A stretch of DNA of 64,000 nucleotides from Rhodoplanes tepidamans. GTDB lineage: Bacteria > Pseudomonadota > Alphaproteobacteria > Rhizobiales > Xanthobacteraceae. The notes under the pieces were generated by a model. It made no database searches. It saw only the letters and a program-made list of their open reading frames with translations, and had not been told where the DNA came from. Where the stretch lies: positions 168,201 to 232,200 of the forward strand of contig NZ_JAUSUJ010000008.1 of assembly GCF_030813915.1 (NCBI RefSeq), read 5' to 3'. Each line of letters starts with the position of its first letter. The first letter of the stretch is position 1. Below, in pieces: positions 52,584 through 61,081 of the stretch. The position numbers and the translations under genes are program-made.

Positions 52584-55500
52584 ATGCACATCCTGTTCCG
52601 CGAGCGGCACGGCCTCGAGGAGGCGGCGACGGCCGAGGATCTCGGCCACGCGCCCGCCGACCTCGTCGTCATGTCGTTCGCGGACAGCGACCTCGGCGCC
52701 TTCGCGGCCGGCTGGCGGGCCGGACGCGACGATCTGCCGAGCCTGCGCCTCGCCAACCTGGCGCGGCTGCAGCACCCGCTCTCGGTCGATCTCTACATCG
52801 AGAAGACGCTCGCGCACGCCCGCGGCATCCTGATCCGGCTGCTGGGCGGGCTCGACTACTGGCGCTACGGCGTCGAGCAGGTGCGCGCCGCCGCCGACCG
52901 CCACGGCATCGCGCTCGCCGTCGTGCCGGGCGACGGGCGCCCCGACCCGCGGCTCGACGAAGCCTCCAACGTGCCGGTGTCGACGCTGCGCCGGCTGCAG
53001 GCGCTGTGCGACACCGGCGGTGCGCGAGCGGCGCAGGGGGCGCTGGCCCAGCTCGCGCTCGCCTCCGGCCTGTGGGCCGTGCCGGTGCTCGGCGTCCGCG
53101 CCCTGCCCCGCCACGGCTTCCATCCGGGCGACTTCTCCGCCTGCCCGGTCGGCGAGCCGGCGGCGGGCGACGCCCCGCGGGCCCTCGTCGTGTTCTACCG
53201 GGCCGTCGTGGCGGCGGCCGACACGGCGCCGGTCGACGCCCTGATGGCGGAGCTGAGGGCGCGGGGCACGACGCCGGTCGGCGTCTTCGTCGGCAGCCTG
53301 AAGGAGCCGGAGACGCGGGCCTGGCTGCGCGCGCAGCTCGCGGTGATCCGGCCCGACGTGATCGTCAACGCCACCGCCTTCTCGGCCCGCGACGCCGACG
53401 GCGGACCGTTCGACGCGGTCGATGCGCCGGTGCTGCAGGTGGCCCTCGCCGGCTCGTCGCGGCAGGCGTGGGAGACCTCGGACCGCGGCCTCTCGCCCGC
53501 CGACCTCGCCATCCATGTGGTGCTGCCCGAGGTGGACGGCCGGGTGTTCTCCGGGGTGGTGTCGTTCAAGGCGCAGGAGCCGCCCGATCCCGATCTCGGC
53601 TTCGCCCGCGTCGTGCACGCTCCGCACGGCGAGCGCGTCGCCGCCGTCGCCGAGCGGGCGCTGGCGCTGGTCCGGCTGCGCCGCAAGCCGCGCCGCGACC
53701 GGAGACTCGCGCTGGTGCTGTCGGCCTATCCGGGGCGCGACGACCAGATCGCCCATGCGGTCGGGCTGGACGCGCCGGAGAGCGCGGTCGCGGTCCTCGG
53801 GATGCTGGCCGCGGCCGGGTATGACATCGACGACGCGCCGATCGACCACGCGACGCTGATCGAGCGCCTGCTGGCCGAGGAGATCGCCTGGCCGCTCGCC
53901 GACTACGAGGCGGCGCTGACGCGCCTCGATTCGGCCCTGCGCGAGACGCTCGCCGCCCAGTGGGGTGCGCCGGCCGACGATCCGTCTGTGCGCGACGGCC
54001 GCATCCGTTTCCGGGCGATCCGCTGCGGCAGCGTGATCGTCGCGGCGCAGCCGGAGCGCGGCAGCCGGGCCGAGCGCGCCGCCGAGTATCACGACGCGCG
54101 CCGGGCGCCGCGGCACGGCTTCGTCGCCTTCCACCTGTGGCTCCGGCAGGTGGCCGGCATCGACGCGCTGATCCACATGGGCGCGCACGGCACGCTGGAA
54201 TGGCTGCCGGGAAAATCGGTGGCGCTGTCGGGCGCCTGCTGGCCGGACGCGCTGCTCGGGCCGACGCCGGTCGTCTACCCGTTCATCGTCAACGACCCCG
54301 GCGAGGCGGCGACGGCGAAGCGCCGGCTCGGCGCCGTCACCATCGGCCACATGACGCCGCCGCAGCGGCAGAGCGCGGTGCCGGACGGGCTGCGCACCGT
54401 CGAGAGGCTGCTCGACGAGTACTCCAGCGCCGACGGGCTCGACCCGCGCCGGCGCGAGCGGCTCGCCCGCGACATCGTCGCCGCCGCGAGGGAGACCGGC
54501 CTCGACCGCGACACCGGGATCTCGCCCGAGACGCCGGCGCACGAGGCCGTGGTGAAGCTCGACGCCTTCGTGTGCGACGTGAAGGCGTCGCAGTTTTCCG
54601 ACGGGCTGCACGTGTTCGGGCGCGTGCCGGTGGTGCCGGACGACGCCGGCCTGTCGGCCGACGTTCCGTTCGAGGTCTGCGCCGGATCGGAGCGGACGAG
54701 CCTGCTGGCCGCGCTCGACGGGCGGGCCGTGCCGCCCGGGCCGGCAGGCTCTCCCTGGCGCGGCCGCCGCGACGTGCTGCCGACCGGCCGCAACCTGTTC
54801 ACGGTCGATCCGCGCGCCGTGCCGAGCCGCGCTGCCGCCGATCAGGGGCAGCGCCTCGCCGACGCCCTCCTCACGCGCCATCTGCAGGACCACGGCGACT
54901 ACCCGCGATCCGTGGTGGTCGATCTGTGGGGCTCCGCCACCATGCGGACCGCCGGCGAGGAGCTCGCCATGGCGCTGCGGCTGATCGGCGTGGTGCCGGT
55001 GTGGGACCACACCTCGGACCGCGTCTCCGGCTTCGAGGTGCTGACGTTGGCAAAACTCGGCCGGCCGCGCATCGACGTGACGCTGCGCATCTCCGGCCTG
55101 TTCCGCGACGTGTTCCCGGGCCTGCCGGTGCTGTTCGAGCAGGCCGTGGCGGCGCTCGCGGCCCGCGACGAGCCGGCCGAGGAGAACCCGTTCGTCGGCC
55201 GCAGCGACCCGCGGGTGTTCGGGCCGGCGCCCGGCGCCTACGGGGTCGGCGTCGCCGAGACGGTCGACGAGCTGACGCCCGAGACCGCGGCGGCCGCCGC
55301 CGAGGCGTGGCTCGCCGGCAGCGCCCACGCCTACGGCCGGAACGACGGCCTGTTCGCCCGCGACGCCCTGGAAGCCCGGGTGGCAGCGGCCGACGCCTTC
55401 GTCCACACCCAGGATCTGCCCGAGACCGACCTCCTGATGGCGCCCGACTACGCGGCGCACGAGGCGGGCTTCGCGGCCGCCGCGAAGACGCTGGGCGCGG

Positions 55501-55895
55501 CCCCGGCCCTCTATCACGCCGACTCGGCGCGGGCCGAAAGCCCGCGCATGCGCACCCTGCCGGAGGAGATCGCCCGGGTGGTGCGGGCGCGGGCCACGAA
55601 CCCGCACTGGATCGCCGGCCAGATGCGCCACGGCTTCCGCGGCGCCGCCGAGATCGCCTGGACGCTCGACCAGATGGCGCTGTTCGCCCATCTCGCCGCC
55701 GCCGTGCCGACGCATCATTTCGATCTCTATTACGACGCGACGCTCGGCGACGAGGCGGTGCGGGACTTCCTCGACCGGGCCAACCCGCGCGCCGCCGCCG
55801 CGATGCGCCGCCGCTTCCGCCAGCTCGTCGCGGCCGGCCACTGGACCACCCGGCGCAACAGCGTCATGGACGCCATCGCGGACATCGACCGATGA
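52584..55895 (+). CDS. cobN: Cobaltochelatase subunit CobN
   Basis: An 1103-residue large subunit of the ATP-dependent CobNST cobaltochelatase, related to magnesium chelatase BchH/ChlH. It inserts Co(II) into hydrogenobyrinate a,c-diamide. Family stretches visible include NLARLQHPLSVDLYIEKTL, LIRLLGGLDYWRYGVEQ, FVAFHLWLRQVAGIDALIHMGAHGTLEWLPGKS (read as separate segments at residues about 515-545) and VYPFIVNDPGEAATAKRR. It is somewhat short against the roughly 1250 residues of the Pseudomonas denitrificans protein, without an obvious break. It starts 17 bases after cobW. cobS and cobT are not in the window, as is common in alphaproteobacteria. Confidence 0.96.
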   Translation: MHILFRERHGLEEAATAEDLGHAPADLVVMSFADSDLGAFAAGWRAGRDDLPSLRLANLARLQHPLSVDLYIEKTLAHARGILIRLLGGLDYWRYGVEQVRAAADRHGIALAVVPGDGRPDPRLDEASNVPVSTLRRLQALCDTGGARAAQGALAQLALASGLWAVPVLGVRALPRHGFHPGDFSACPVGEPAAGDAPRALVVFYRAVVAAADTAPVDALMAELRARGTTPVGVFVGSLKEPETRAWLRAQLAVIRPDVIVNATAFSARDADGGPFDAVDAPVLQVALAGSSRQAWETSDRGLSPADLAIHVVLPEVDGRVFSGVVSFKAQEPPDPDLGFARVVHAPHGERVAAVAERALALVRLRRKPRRDRRLALVLSAYPGRDDQIAHAVGLDAPESAVAVLGMLAAAGYDIDDAPIDHATLIERLLAEEIAWPLADYEAALTRLDSALRETLAAQWGAPADDPSVRDGRIRFRAIRCGSVIVAAQPERGSRAERAAEYHDARRAPRHGFVAFHLWLRQVAGIDALIHMGAHGTLEWLPGKSVALSGACWPDALLGPTPVVYPFIVNDPGEAATAKRRLGAVTIGHMTPPQRQSAVPDGLRTVERLLDEYSSADGLDPRRRERLARDIVAAARETGLDRDTGISPETPAHEAVVKLDAFVCDVKASQFSDGLHVFGRVPVVPDDAGLSADVPFEVCAGSERTSLLAALDGRAVPPGPAGSPWRGRRDVLPTGRNLFTVDPRAVPSRAAADQGQRLADALLTRHLQDHGDYPRSVVVDLWGSATMRTAGEELAMALRLIGVVPVWDHTSDRVSGFEVLTLAKLGRPRIDVTLRISGLFRDVFPGLPVLFEQAVAALAARDEPAEENPFVGRSDPRVFGPAPGAYGVGVAETVDELTPETAAAAAEAWLAGSAHAYGRNDGLFARDALEARVAAADAFVHTQDLPETDLLMAPDYAAHEAGFAAAAKTLGAAPALYHADSARAESPRMRTLPEEIARVVRARATNPHWIAGQMRHGFRGAAEIAWTLDQMALFAHLAAAVPTHHFDLYYDATLGDEAVRDFLDRANPRAAAAMRRRFRQLVAAGHWTTRRNSVMDAIADIDR

Positions 55896-55922
55896 GACGA
55901 TACGTGATCTCGGCTTTCACCG

Positions 55923-56025
55923 GTCATTCCGGGGCGGCACGACGTGCCGAACCCGGAATCCAGCCACGACCTCCGCGTTCCGAGCTGGATTCCGGGTCCG
56001 CCGCTGCGCGGCGTCCCGGAATGAC
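55923..56025. repeat. REP-like dispersed inverted repeat, copy D
   Basis: About 103 bases from GTCATTCCGGGGCGGC to GTCCCGGAATGAC, with inner arms GAACCCGGAATCCAG and CTGGATTCCGGGTC. It fills most of the 145-base gap between cobN and cobH and ends 16 bases before the cobH ATG, leaving the ribosome site AAAGGGCAAGG outside the repeat. Confidence 0.88.
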
Positions 56026-56040
56026 GACAAAGGGCAAGGC

Positions 56041-56667
56041 ATGACCCTCGTCTACGAGAAGGACGGCCCGGCGATCTATCGCCGCTCGTTTTCCATCATC
56101 CGGGCCGAGGCCGACCTCGCCCGCTTCGCGCCTGACGAGGAGGCGGTCGCGGTGCGGGTCATCCATGCGAGCGGCATGGTGGAGATCGCGGCGGATCTGG
56201 TCTTCTCGCCCGGCGCCGCCACGGCCGCCCGCGCGGCGCTGCGCGCCGGCGCGCCGATCTTCTGCGATGCCCAGATGGTGGCGCACGGCATCACCCGCGC
56301 CCGGCTTCCGGCGAACAACGCGGTGATCTGCACGCTCTCCGACCCCGCCGTTCCGGCGCTCGCCGAGAGGCTCGGCACCACCCGCACCGCGGCGGCCATG
56401 GAACTGTGGCGCGACCGGCTGGGCGGCTCGGTCGTCGCCATCGGCAACGCGCCGACGGCGCTGTTCCGCCTGCTGGAGATGCTGGACGACGGGGCCGAGA
56501 CCCCGGCCGCCGTCATCGGCATGCCGGTCGGCTTCGTCGGCGCCGCCGAGTCCAAGGAGGCGCTGCTGGCCGACGGCCGCGTGCCCTGCATGATCGTGCG
56601 CGGCCGCAAGGGCGGCAGCGCCATGACGGCCGCCGCCGTCAACGCGCTGGCGAGCGACCGCGAATGA
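56041..56667 (+). CDS. cobH: Precorrin-8X methylmutase
   Basis: A 208-residue enzyme moving the methyl group from C11 to C12 to give hydrogenobyrinate. The catalytic His is H42 in VRVIHASGMVEIAADLVF. IFCDAQMVAHGITRARLP, AIGNAPTALFRLLE and GMPVGFVGAAESKEAL are all standard for CobH/CbiC. It lies after cobN, separated by a REP-like repeat; transcription from the same riboswitch-led promoter is possible. Confidence 0.97.
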   Translation: MTLVYEKDGPAIYRRSFSIIRAEADLARFAPDEEAVAVRVIHASGMVEIAADLVFSPGAATAARAALRAGAPIFCDAQMVAHGITRARLPANNAVICTLSDPAVPALAERLGTTRTAAAMELWRDRLGGSVVAIGNAPTALFRLLEMLDDGAETPAAVIGMPVGFVGAAESKEALLADGRVPCMIVRGRKGGSAMTAAAVNALASDRE

Positions 56668-56728
56668 GCGCGGTCGCGAACGCATTGTCCGTCATGCGCG
56701 GGTCTGTTCCGGTGCGCGGCGCCTGGGC

Positions 56729-56793
56729 ACCCTCTCCCCGTGTGCGGGGAGAGGGTGGCTCGCCGCACAGCGGCGAGAGGGGTGAGAGGGCGT
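56729..56793. repeat. Dispersed hairpin repeat (CCCTCTCCCC family)
   Basis: ACCCTCTCCCC (56729-56739), loop GTGTGC, then GGGGAGAGGGT (56746-56756) form a perfect 11-bp stem. A second stem, CTCGCCGC-ACAGCGGCGAG, and a GAGGGGTGAGAGGG tail follow. Related stems occur at 61024-61042 and 63845-63870. It sits between cobH and cobI and may reduce read-through. Confidence 0.75.
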
Positions 56794-56824
56794 CTCGCGC
56801 CGCTGTCGCCTGGGAGCATCGCCG

Positions 56825-57550
56825 ATGACCGCCACCGTCTACGGCGTCGGGCTGGGGCCCGGCGATCCCGAGCTGATCAGCGTCAAGGCCGACCGGCTGA
56901 TCCGCGGGACCGGCGTGGTCGCCTATTTCGGCAAGGCCGGGCGGACCAGCAATGCGCGCACCATCGCGGCCGGGCTCCTGGCGGCCGACGCGATCGAGAT
57001 CGCGATGGAATACCCGGTGACGACCGAGATCGCCTTCACGGATCCGGCCTACAACGCCGCCCTGAAGGATTTCTATCGGGACTGCGTCGCCCGGCTGACG
57101 GCGCACACCGACGCCGGCCGCGACGTGGTGGTGCTGTGCGAGGGCGACCCGTTCCTCTACGGCTCGTTCATGCATCTCCACACCCGCCTCGCCGGCCGCG
57201 TGCCGGTGGTCGTGGTGCCGGGCATCCCGGGCATGGCGGGCTGCTGGACCGCCACCGGCGCGCCGATCACCTGGGGCGACGACATCCTGACCGTGCTGCC
57301 GGCGACGCTCGACGAGGCGACGCTCACCGACCGCATGGGCCGCGCCGACGCGCTGGTGATCATGAAGCTCGGCAAGAACCTGCCAAAAGTGCGGCGGGCC
57401 CTGACGGCCGCCGGCCTGATCGACCGCGCCGTCTATGTCGAGCGCGGCACCATGCCGGGCGAGGCGGTGCTGCGGCTCGCCGACAAGCCGGACGATGCGG
57501 CGCCCTACTTCTCCATGGTGCTGGTGCACGGCGAGGGACGCCGGCCATGA
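56825..57550 (+). CDS. cobI: Precorrin-2 C20-methyltransferase
   Basis: A 241-residue tetrapyrrole methylase adding the C20 methyl group to precorrin-2. The signature opening VYGVGLGPGDPELISVKADRL, the P-loop-like VVLCEGDPFLYGSFMHLH and VVPGIPGMAGCWTATG are typical CobI features. LGKNLPKVRRALTAAG closes the domain. The stop overlaps the cobJ start (ATGA). It is separated from cobH by the hairpin repeat. Confidence 0.97.
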   Translation: MTATVYGVGLGPGDPELISVKADRLIRGTGVVAYFGKAGRTSNARTIAAGLLAADAIEIAMEYPVTTEIAFTDPAYNAALKDFYRDCVARLTAHTDAGRDVVVLCEGDPFLYGSFMHLHTRLAGRVPVVVVPGIPGMAGCWTATGAPITWGDDILTVLPATLDEATLTDRMGRADALVIMKLGKNLPKVRRALTAAGLIDRAVYVERGTMPGEAVLRLADKPDDAAPYFSMVLVHGEGRRP

Positions 57551-58329
57551 GCGGCGAGCGACCCGCAGGGTCCGTGACCATCGTGGGCCTGGGCCCCGGC
57601 GCCCCGCGGATGATCACGCCCGAGGTCACGGACGCGCTCGCGACCGCCACCGACCTGATCGGCTACGGCCCGTATGTCGCCCGGGTGCCGGACCGGCCGG
57701 GGCTCACCAAGCACGGCTCGGACAACCGCGAGGAGATCGACCGCTCGCGCCATGCGCTGTCGCTCGCGGCGGCCGGGCACCGTGTCGCCGTCGTCTCCTC
57801 GGGCGATCCCGGCGTGTTCGCCATGGCGGCGGCCGTGTTCGAGGCGATCGAGCACGGCGATCCCGCCTGGCGCGAGCTCGACGTGCGGGTGCTGCCCGGC
57901 GTCACCGCCATGACGGCGGCGGCGGCCCGCGCCGGCGCGCCGCTCGGCCACGACTTCTGCGCCGTCAACCTGTCCGACAACCTGAAGCCCTGGGCCCTGG
58001 TGGAGAAGCGCCTGCGGCTCGCCGCCGAGGCGGACTTCGTGATCGCGCTCTACAATCCGGTGTCGAAGGCGCGGCCGCATCAGCTCGGCCGGGCGCTGGA
58101 GATTCTTCGCGCGAGCCGCGCGCCCGAGACGCCCGTGATCTTCGCCACCGCGGTGAGCGAGGCGCACGAGCGCATCGACACGGTGCGGCTCGGCGAGGCC
58201 GTGCCGGCGCGCGCCGACATGCGCACCCTGGTCATCGTCGGCTCGTCGCAGACGCGGCTGGTCGCGCGGAAAAACGGGCCGGCCTTCGTCTACACGCCGC
58301 GCTCGGCGCCGCCGGAGGCGTCGTCGTGA
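57547..58329 (+). CDS. cobJ: Precorrin-3B C17-methyltransferase
   Basis: A 260-residue tetrapyrrole methylase that methylates C17 and completes ring contraction to precorrin-4. The motifs are VTIVGLGPGAPRMITPEV, DLIGYGPYV, VAVVSSGDPGVFAMAAAVFE and ITPGVTAMTAAAARAGAPLGHDF in near-standard form, plus ALYNPVSKARPHQLGRAL. The ATG overlaps the cobI stop. Its substrate precorrin-3B would come from the split CobZ at 42516-44961. The 3' end overlaps convergent cobK by 40 bases. Confidence 0.97.
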   Translation: MSGERPAGSVTIVGLGPGAPRMITPEVTDALATATDLIGYGPYVARVPDRPGLTKHGSDNREEIDRSRHALSLAAAGHRVAVVSSGDPGVFAMAAAVFEAIEHGDPAWRELDVRVLPGVTAMTAAAARAGAPLGHDFCAVNLSDNLKPWALVEKRLRLAAEADFVIALYNPVSKARPHQLGRALEILRASRAPETPVIFATAVSEAHERIDTVRLGEAVPARADMRTLVIVGSSQTRLVARKNGPAFVYTPRSAPPEASS

Positions 58330-59093
58330 CCGTCTTCGGGGGCTGTGTCGCCGACGAGCCAGGCCGTGACGGCCGCGACGGTCTGGACGCTCGGCCGCGC
58401 GGGAATGTCGGGCCGACGAACCATCACGACCGGCAGCCCGAGATCGCGCGCGGCGATGATCTTGGCCACCGCCGCGGTGCCGCCGGCGTTCTTGGAGACG
58501 ACCATCTCGCTGCCGTGCTCGGTCATCAGGGCACGGTCGCCGGCGACGTCGAACGGCCCGCGCGCCACCACGACGGTGACGTTCGGCAGCGGCAGCGCGT
58601 CCCGCGGGGCATCGACCAGGCGCACCAGATAGTGGTGCTGCGGCCGCGCCGCGAAGGCGTCGAGATGCAGCCGGCCGATGCCGAGGAAGACGCGCCGCGG
58701 CGCATCACCGACCGCGGCCACGGCGTCCTCCAGGCTGTCGACCTCGATCCAGCGGTCGCCGGGCGCGGGCCGCCACGGCGCCCGCTCCAGCGCGACCAGG
58801 GGGACGCCGGCCGCCGCGCAGGCTGCGACCGCGTTGGCGCTCATCTGCGCGGCGAACGGATGCGTGGCGTCGACGACGCGGTCGATCCGTTCGGCGCGCA
58901 GATAGTCGATGAGCCCCGGCACGCCGCCGAAGCCGCCGACCCGCCAGGGGACCGGCACGGCGAGCGGGCTCTCGGTGCGCCCCGCATAGGACAGGACGGC
59001 GTCGACCTCCGGCGCGACGGCCAGCGCCTCCGCGAGCCGCCGCGCCTCGGTGGTGCCGCCGAGGACCAGGACCTTCTGCCGACGTCCCGCCAT
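58290..59093 (-). CDS. cobK: Precorrin-6A reductase
   Basis: A 267-residue NADPH-dependent reductase converting precorrin-6A to precorrin-6B. VLVLGGTTEARRLAEALA is the N-terminal motif, with SYAGRTE, RVGGFGGVPGLIDYL, VVDATHPFAAQMSANAV and KNAGGTAAVAKIIAARDLGLPVVMVRRP, all typical CobK segments. The ATG at 59093 directly abuts the cbiD stop (59094), so cbiD-cobK is an operon. The C-terminus extends into convergent cobJ by 40 bases. Confidence 0.96.
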   Translation of the reverse strand: MAGRRQKVLVLGGTTEARRLAEALAVAPEVDAVLSYAGRTESPLAVPVPWRVGGFGGVPGLIDYLRAERIDRVVDATHPFAAQMSANAVAACAAAGVPLVALERAPWRPAPGDRWIEVDSLEDAVAAVGDAPRRVFLGIGRLHLDAFAARPQHHYLVRLVDAPRDALPLPNVTVVVARGPFDVAGDRALMTEHGSEMVVSKNAGGTAAVAKIIAARDLGLPVVMVRRPDIPARPSVQTVAAVTAWLVGDTAPEDGHDDASGGAERGV

Positions 59094-60185
59094 CTAGCCC
59101 CTCGTCACCGGCGTGCGGGCGAGCAGCGCGCCGGTCCGGCCGAACACCGCGACGTCGACGCCGACCGCGGTGCCGCGCAAGAGCGCCGCGGCGGTCTCGA
59201 CGGCCCGGGCCGCCACCACGGCGCCGATGTCGACGCCCTCCGCCTGCGTCCGCTGCAGCACCTCGAGCGCCGTGTTGGCGCGCGGGATCGCCTCGACCAG
59301 CGCGGCCGGCGCGCCGGCCTGGGCGGCGAGCCGCGCGAGGTGGCCGAGATCGACCTCGCCGGCGCGCGAGTGCAGATCGAGCAGGCCCTGCGAGAGCTTG
59401 GTCATCTTGGCGAAGCCGCCCGCGATGGTGACGCGGGCGACCGGGTGCACGCGCACGTATTTCAGCAGGCCCCCGACGAAGTCGCCCATGTCGACCAGGG
59501 CGATCTCGGCCAGGCCGTCGAGCGCCGCGATCGCCGCCTCCGAGGTGGAGCCGGTGACGCCGGCGATGTGATCGAGGCCGGCGGCGCGGGCGACGTCGAC
59601 GCCGCGATGGATCGCGTGGATCCAGGCCGCGCAGGAGAAGGGCACGACGATCCCGGTGGTGCCGAGGATCGACAGGCCGCCGACGATGCCGAGCCGCGGA
59701 TTGAGCGTCTTTTGCGCCAGCGCGGCGCCGTTCGGGACCGCGATCTCGACCACGACGTCGGCCGATGCGCCGGTGGCGCCGCAGACCTCCGCGATCGCGG
59801 TGCGGATCATCGCGCGCGGCACCGGATTGATGGCCGGCTCGCCGACCGGCAGCGGCAGGCCCGGCCGCGTGACGGTGCCGACCCCCTCCCCGGCCCGGAA
59901 CGTCACGCCGCTGCCCGGCGCGCCGGGCCGCACCGTCGCGACGATCACGGCGCCATGGGTCACGTCAGGGTCGTCGCCGGCGTCCTTGACGATGCCGGCC
60001 CGTGCGAATCCCGCGCCGGCCTCGGCGAGCGCGAGGGCGAAGCGCGGCCGCCGGCCGCCCGGCAGTGCCACATCCACGGGATCCGGAAACGTGCCGCCGA
60101 CCAGCGCCGCGAAGGCGGCCCGCGTCGCCGCGGCCGCACAGGTGCCGGTGGTCCAGCCGGGCCGCAGCGCTCTCCCCTCGTCCAT
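59094..60185 (-). CDS. cbiD: Cobalt-precorrin-5B (C1)-methyltransferase CbiD-type
   Basis: A 363-residue CbiD-family protein. LRPGWTTGTCAAAATRAAF at the N-terminus, KDAGDDPDVTHGA, GEGVGTVTRPGLPLPVGEPAINPVPR, LGIVGGLSILGTTGIV and ITVAGGFAKMTK-like sequence identify it. CbiD belongs to the anaerobic pathway, where it methylates C1. Here it occurs among aerobic-pathway genes with no cobF, so it presumably replaces CobF, which methylates C1 with loss of acetate. The ATG at 60185 has no strong ribosome site. It is followed immediately by cobK and is divergent from cobA, 46 bases away. Confidence 0.96.
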   Translation of the reverse strand: MDEGRALRPGWTTGTCAAAATRAAFAALVGGTFPDPVDVALPGGRRPRFALALAEAGAGFARAGIVKDAGDDPDVTHGAVIVATVRPGAPGSGVTFRAGEGVGTVTRPGLPLPVGEPAINPVPRAMIRTAIAEVCGATGASADVVVEIAVPNGAALAQKTLNPRLGIVGGLSILGTTGIVVPFSCAAWIHAIHRGVDVARAAGLDHIAGVTGSTSEAAIAALDGLAEIALVDMGDFVGGLLKYVRVHPVARVTIAGGFAKMTKLSQGLLDLHSRAGEVDLGHLARLAAQAGAPAALVEAIPRANTALEVLQRTQAEGVDIGAVVAARAVETAAALLRGTAVGVDVAVFGRTGALLARTPVTRG

Positions 60186-60231
60186 GGGCGCGACTATAGG
60201 CGCGCCGCTCCGCCCTGTCAGGACGCCCGCC

Positions 60232-60993
60232 ATGACTGACCGCCCTGCCGCCGTGATCGCCCTGGTGGGCGCCGGGCCCGGCGATCCCGACCTGCTGACG
60301 CTGCGCGCCGTCGACCGGCTGCGGGCCGCCGACGTGGTGCTGTACGACGATCTCGGCAGCGCCGGCGCCCTCGTCCATGCGCGCGAGGATGCCGAGCTGA
60401 TATCCGTCGGCAAGCGCTCCGGGCGCCACGCCCCCAAGCAGGCCGAGGTGAGCCGGCTGATGGTCGCCTACGCCCGGCTCGGCAAGCGCGTGGTGCGGCT
60501 GAAGTCCGGCGACCCCGCGATCTTCTCGCGCGCCGACGAGGAGATCACGGCGGCCCGCGAGGCCGGCATCGCGATCGAGATCGTGCCCGGCGTCACCACG
60601 GCGACGGCGGCGGCCGCCCATCTCGGCACGGCGCTGACCAAGCGCCTGGTCGCCCGGCGCGTGCAGTTCATCACGGCCCACGAGGTGACGGGCGGCCTGC
60701 CCGACGACCTCGACCTCGCGGCGCTCGCCGACCCGGCCGCCACCACCTGCGTGTTCATGGGCAAGGCGACCTTCCCGGCGCTGGCCGAGAGGCTGTTCGC
60801 CGTCGGCCTGTCGCCCGACACGCCGGCCGCCGTGGTGGAGAGCCTGGGGGATTCGCCGAAGAGCATGGTCGGAACGGTGGCCGGGATCGCGACGCAGCTG
60901 CGTGACAGCCCGCCGGCGGGTGCCTGCATGATCCTCTACGGCGCGGCACTGGCGGGGGTCGTCGAACCGGCTGCTGCATTCGGCCGATTCTGA
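60232..60993 (+). CDS. cobA: Uroporphyrinogen-III C-methyltransferase
   Basis: A 253-residue SUMT enzyme methylating C2 and C7 of uroporphyrinogen III to precorrin-2, the branch point to cobalamin (and siroheme). The signature VALVGAGPGDPDLLTLRAV-like opening, DVVLYDDLGSAG, GKRSGRHAPKQAEV, VVRLKSGDPAIFSRADEE and EIVPGVTTATAAAAHLG are standard. It lacks the CysG siroheme-synthase N-terminal domain, so it is dedicated SUMT. The ATG has CAGGA upstream. It is divergent from cbiD and monocistronic. Confidence 0.97.
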   Translation: MTDRPAAVIALVGAGPGDPDLLTLRAVDRLRAADVVLYDDLGSAGALVHAREDAELISVGKRSGRHAPKQAEVSRLMVAYARLGKRVVRLKSGDPAIFSRADEEITAAREAGIAIEIVPGVTTATAAAAHLGTALTKRLVARRVQFITAHEVTGGLPDDLDLAALADPAATTCVFMGKATFPALAERLFAVGLSPDTPAAVVESLGDSPKSMVGTVAGIATQLRDSPPAGACMILYGAALAGVVEPAAAFGRF

Positions 60994-61023
60994 TCAGGTC
61001 CGGACAGCCGCCCCGATCCAACA

Positions 61024-61042
61024 CTCTCCCCTCGCGGGAGAG
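61024..61042. repeat. Short hairpin of the CTCTCCC family
   Basis: CTCTCCC, loop CTCGC, GGGAGAG form a 7-bp stem 30 bases after the cobA stop and 40 bases beyond the convergent flavoprotein stop. An A-run rather than a T-run follows on the plus strand, so it may serve the minus-strand gene or simply be a small dispersed repeat related to 56729 and 63845. Confidence 0.5.
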
Positions 61043-61081
61043 GGAAAAAGCCTCATTCCGCCCCGGGACGACCTGAGCAAA

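Noticed and set aside
52536..55841. Minus-strand open frame of 1101 codons opposite cobN
   Set aside because: A mirror of cobN with low-complexity composition and no start signal; cobN itself is unmistakable.
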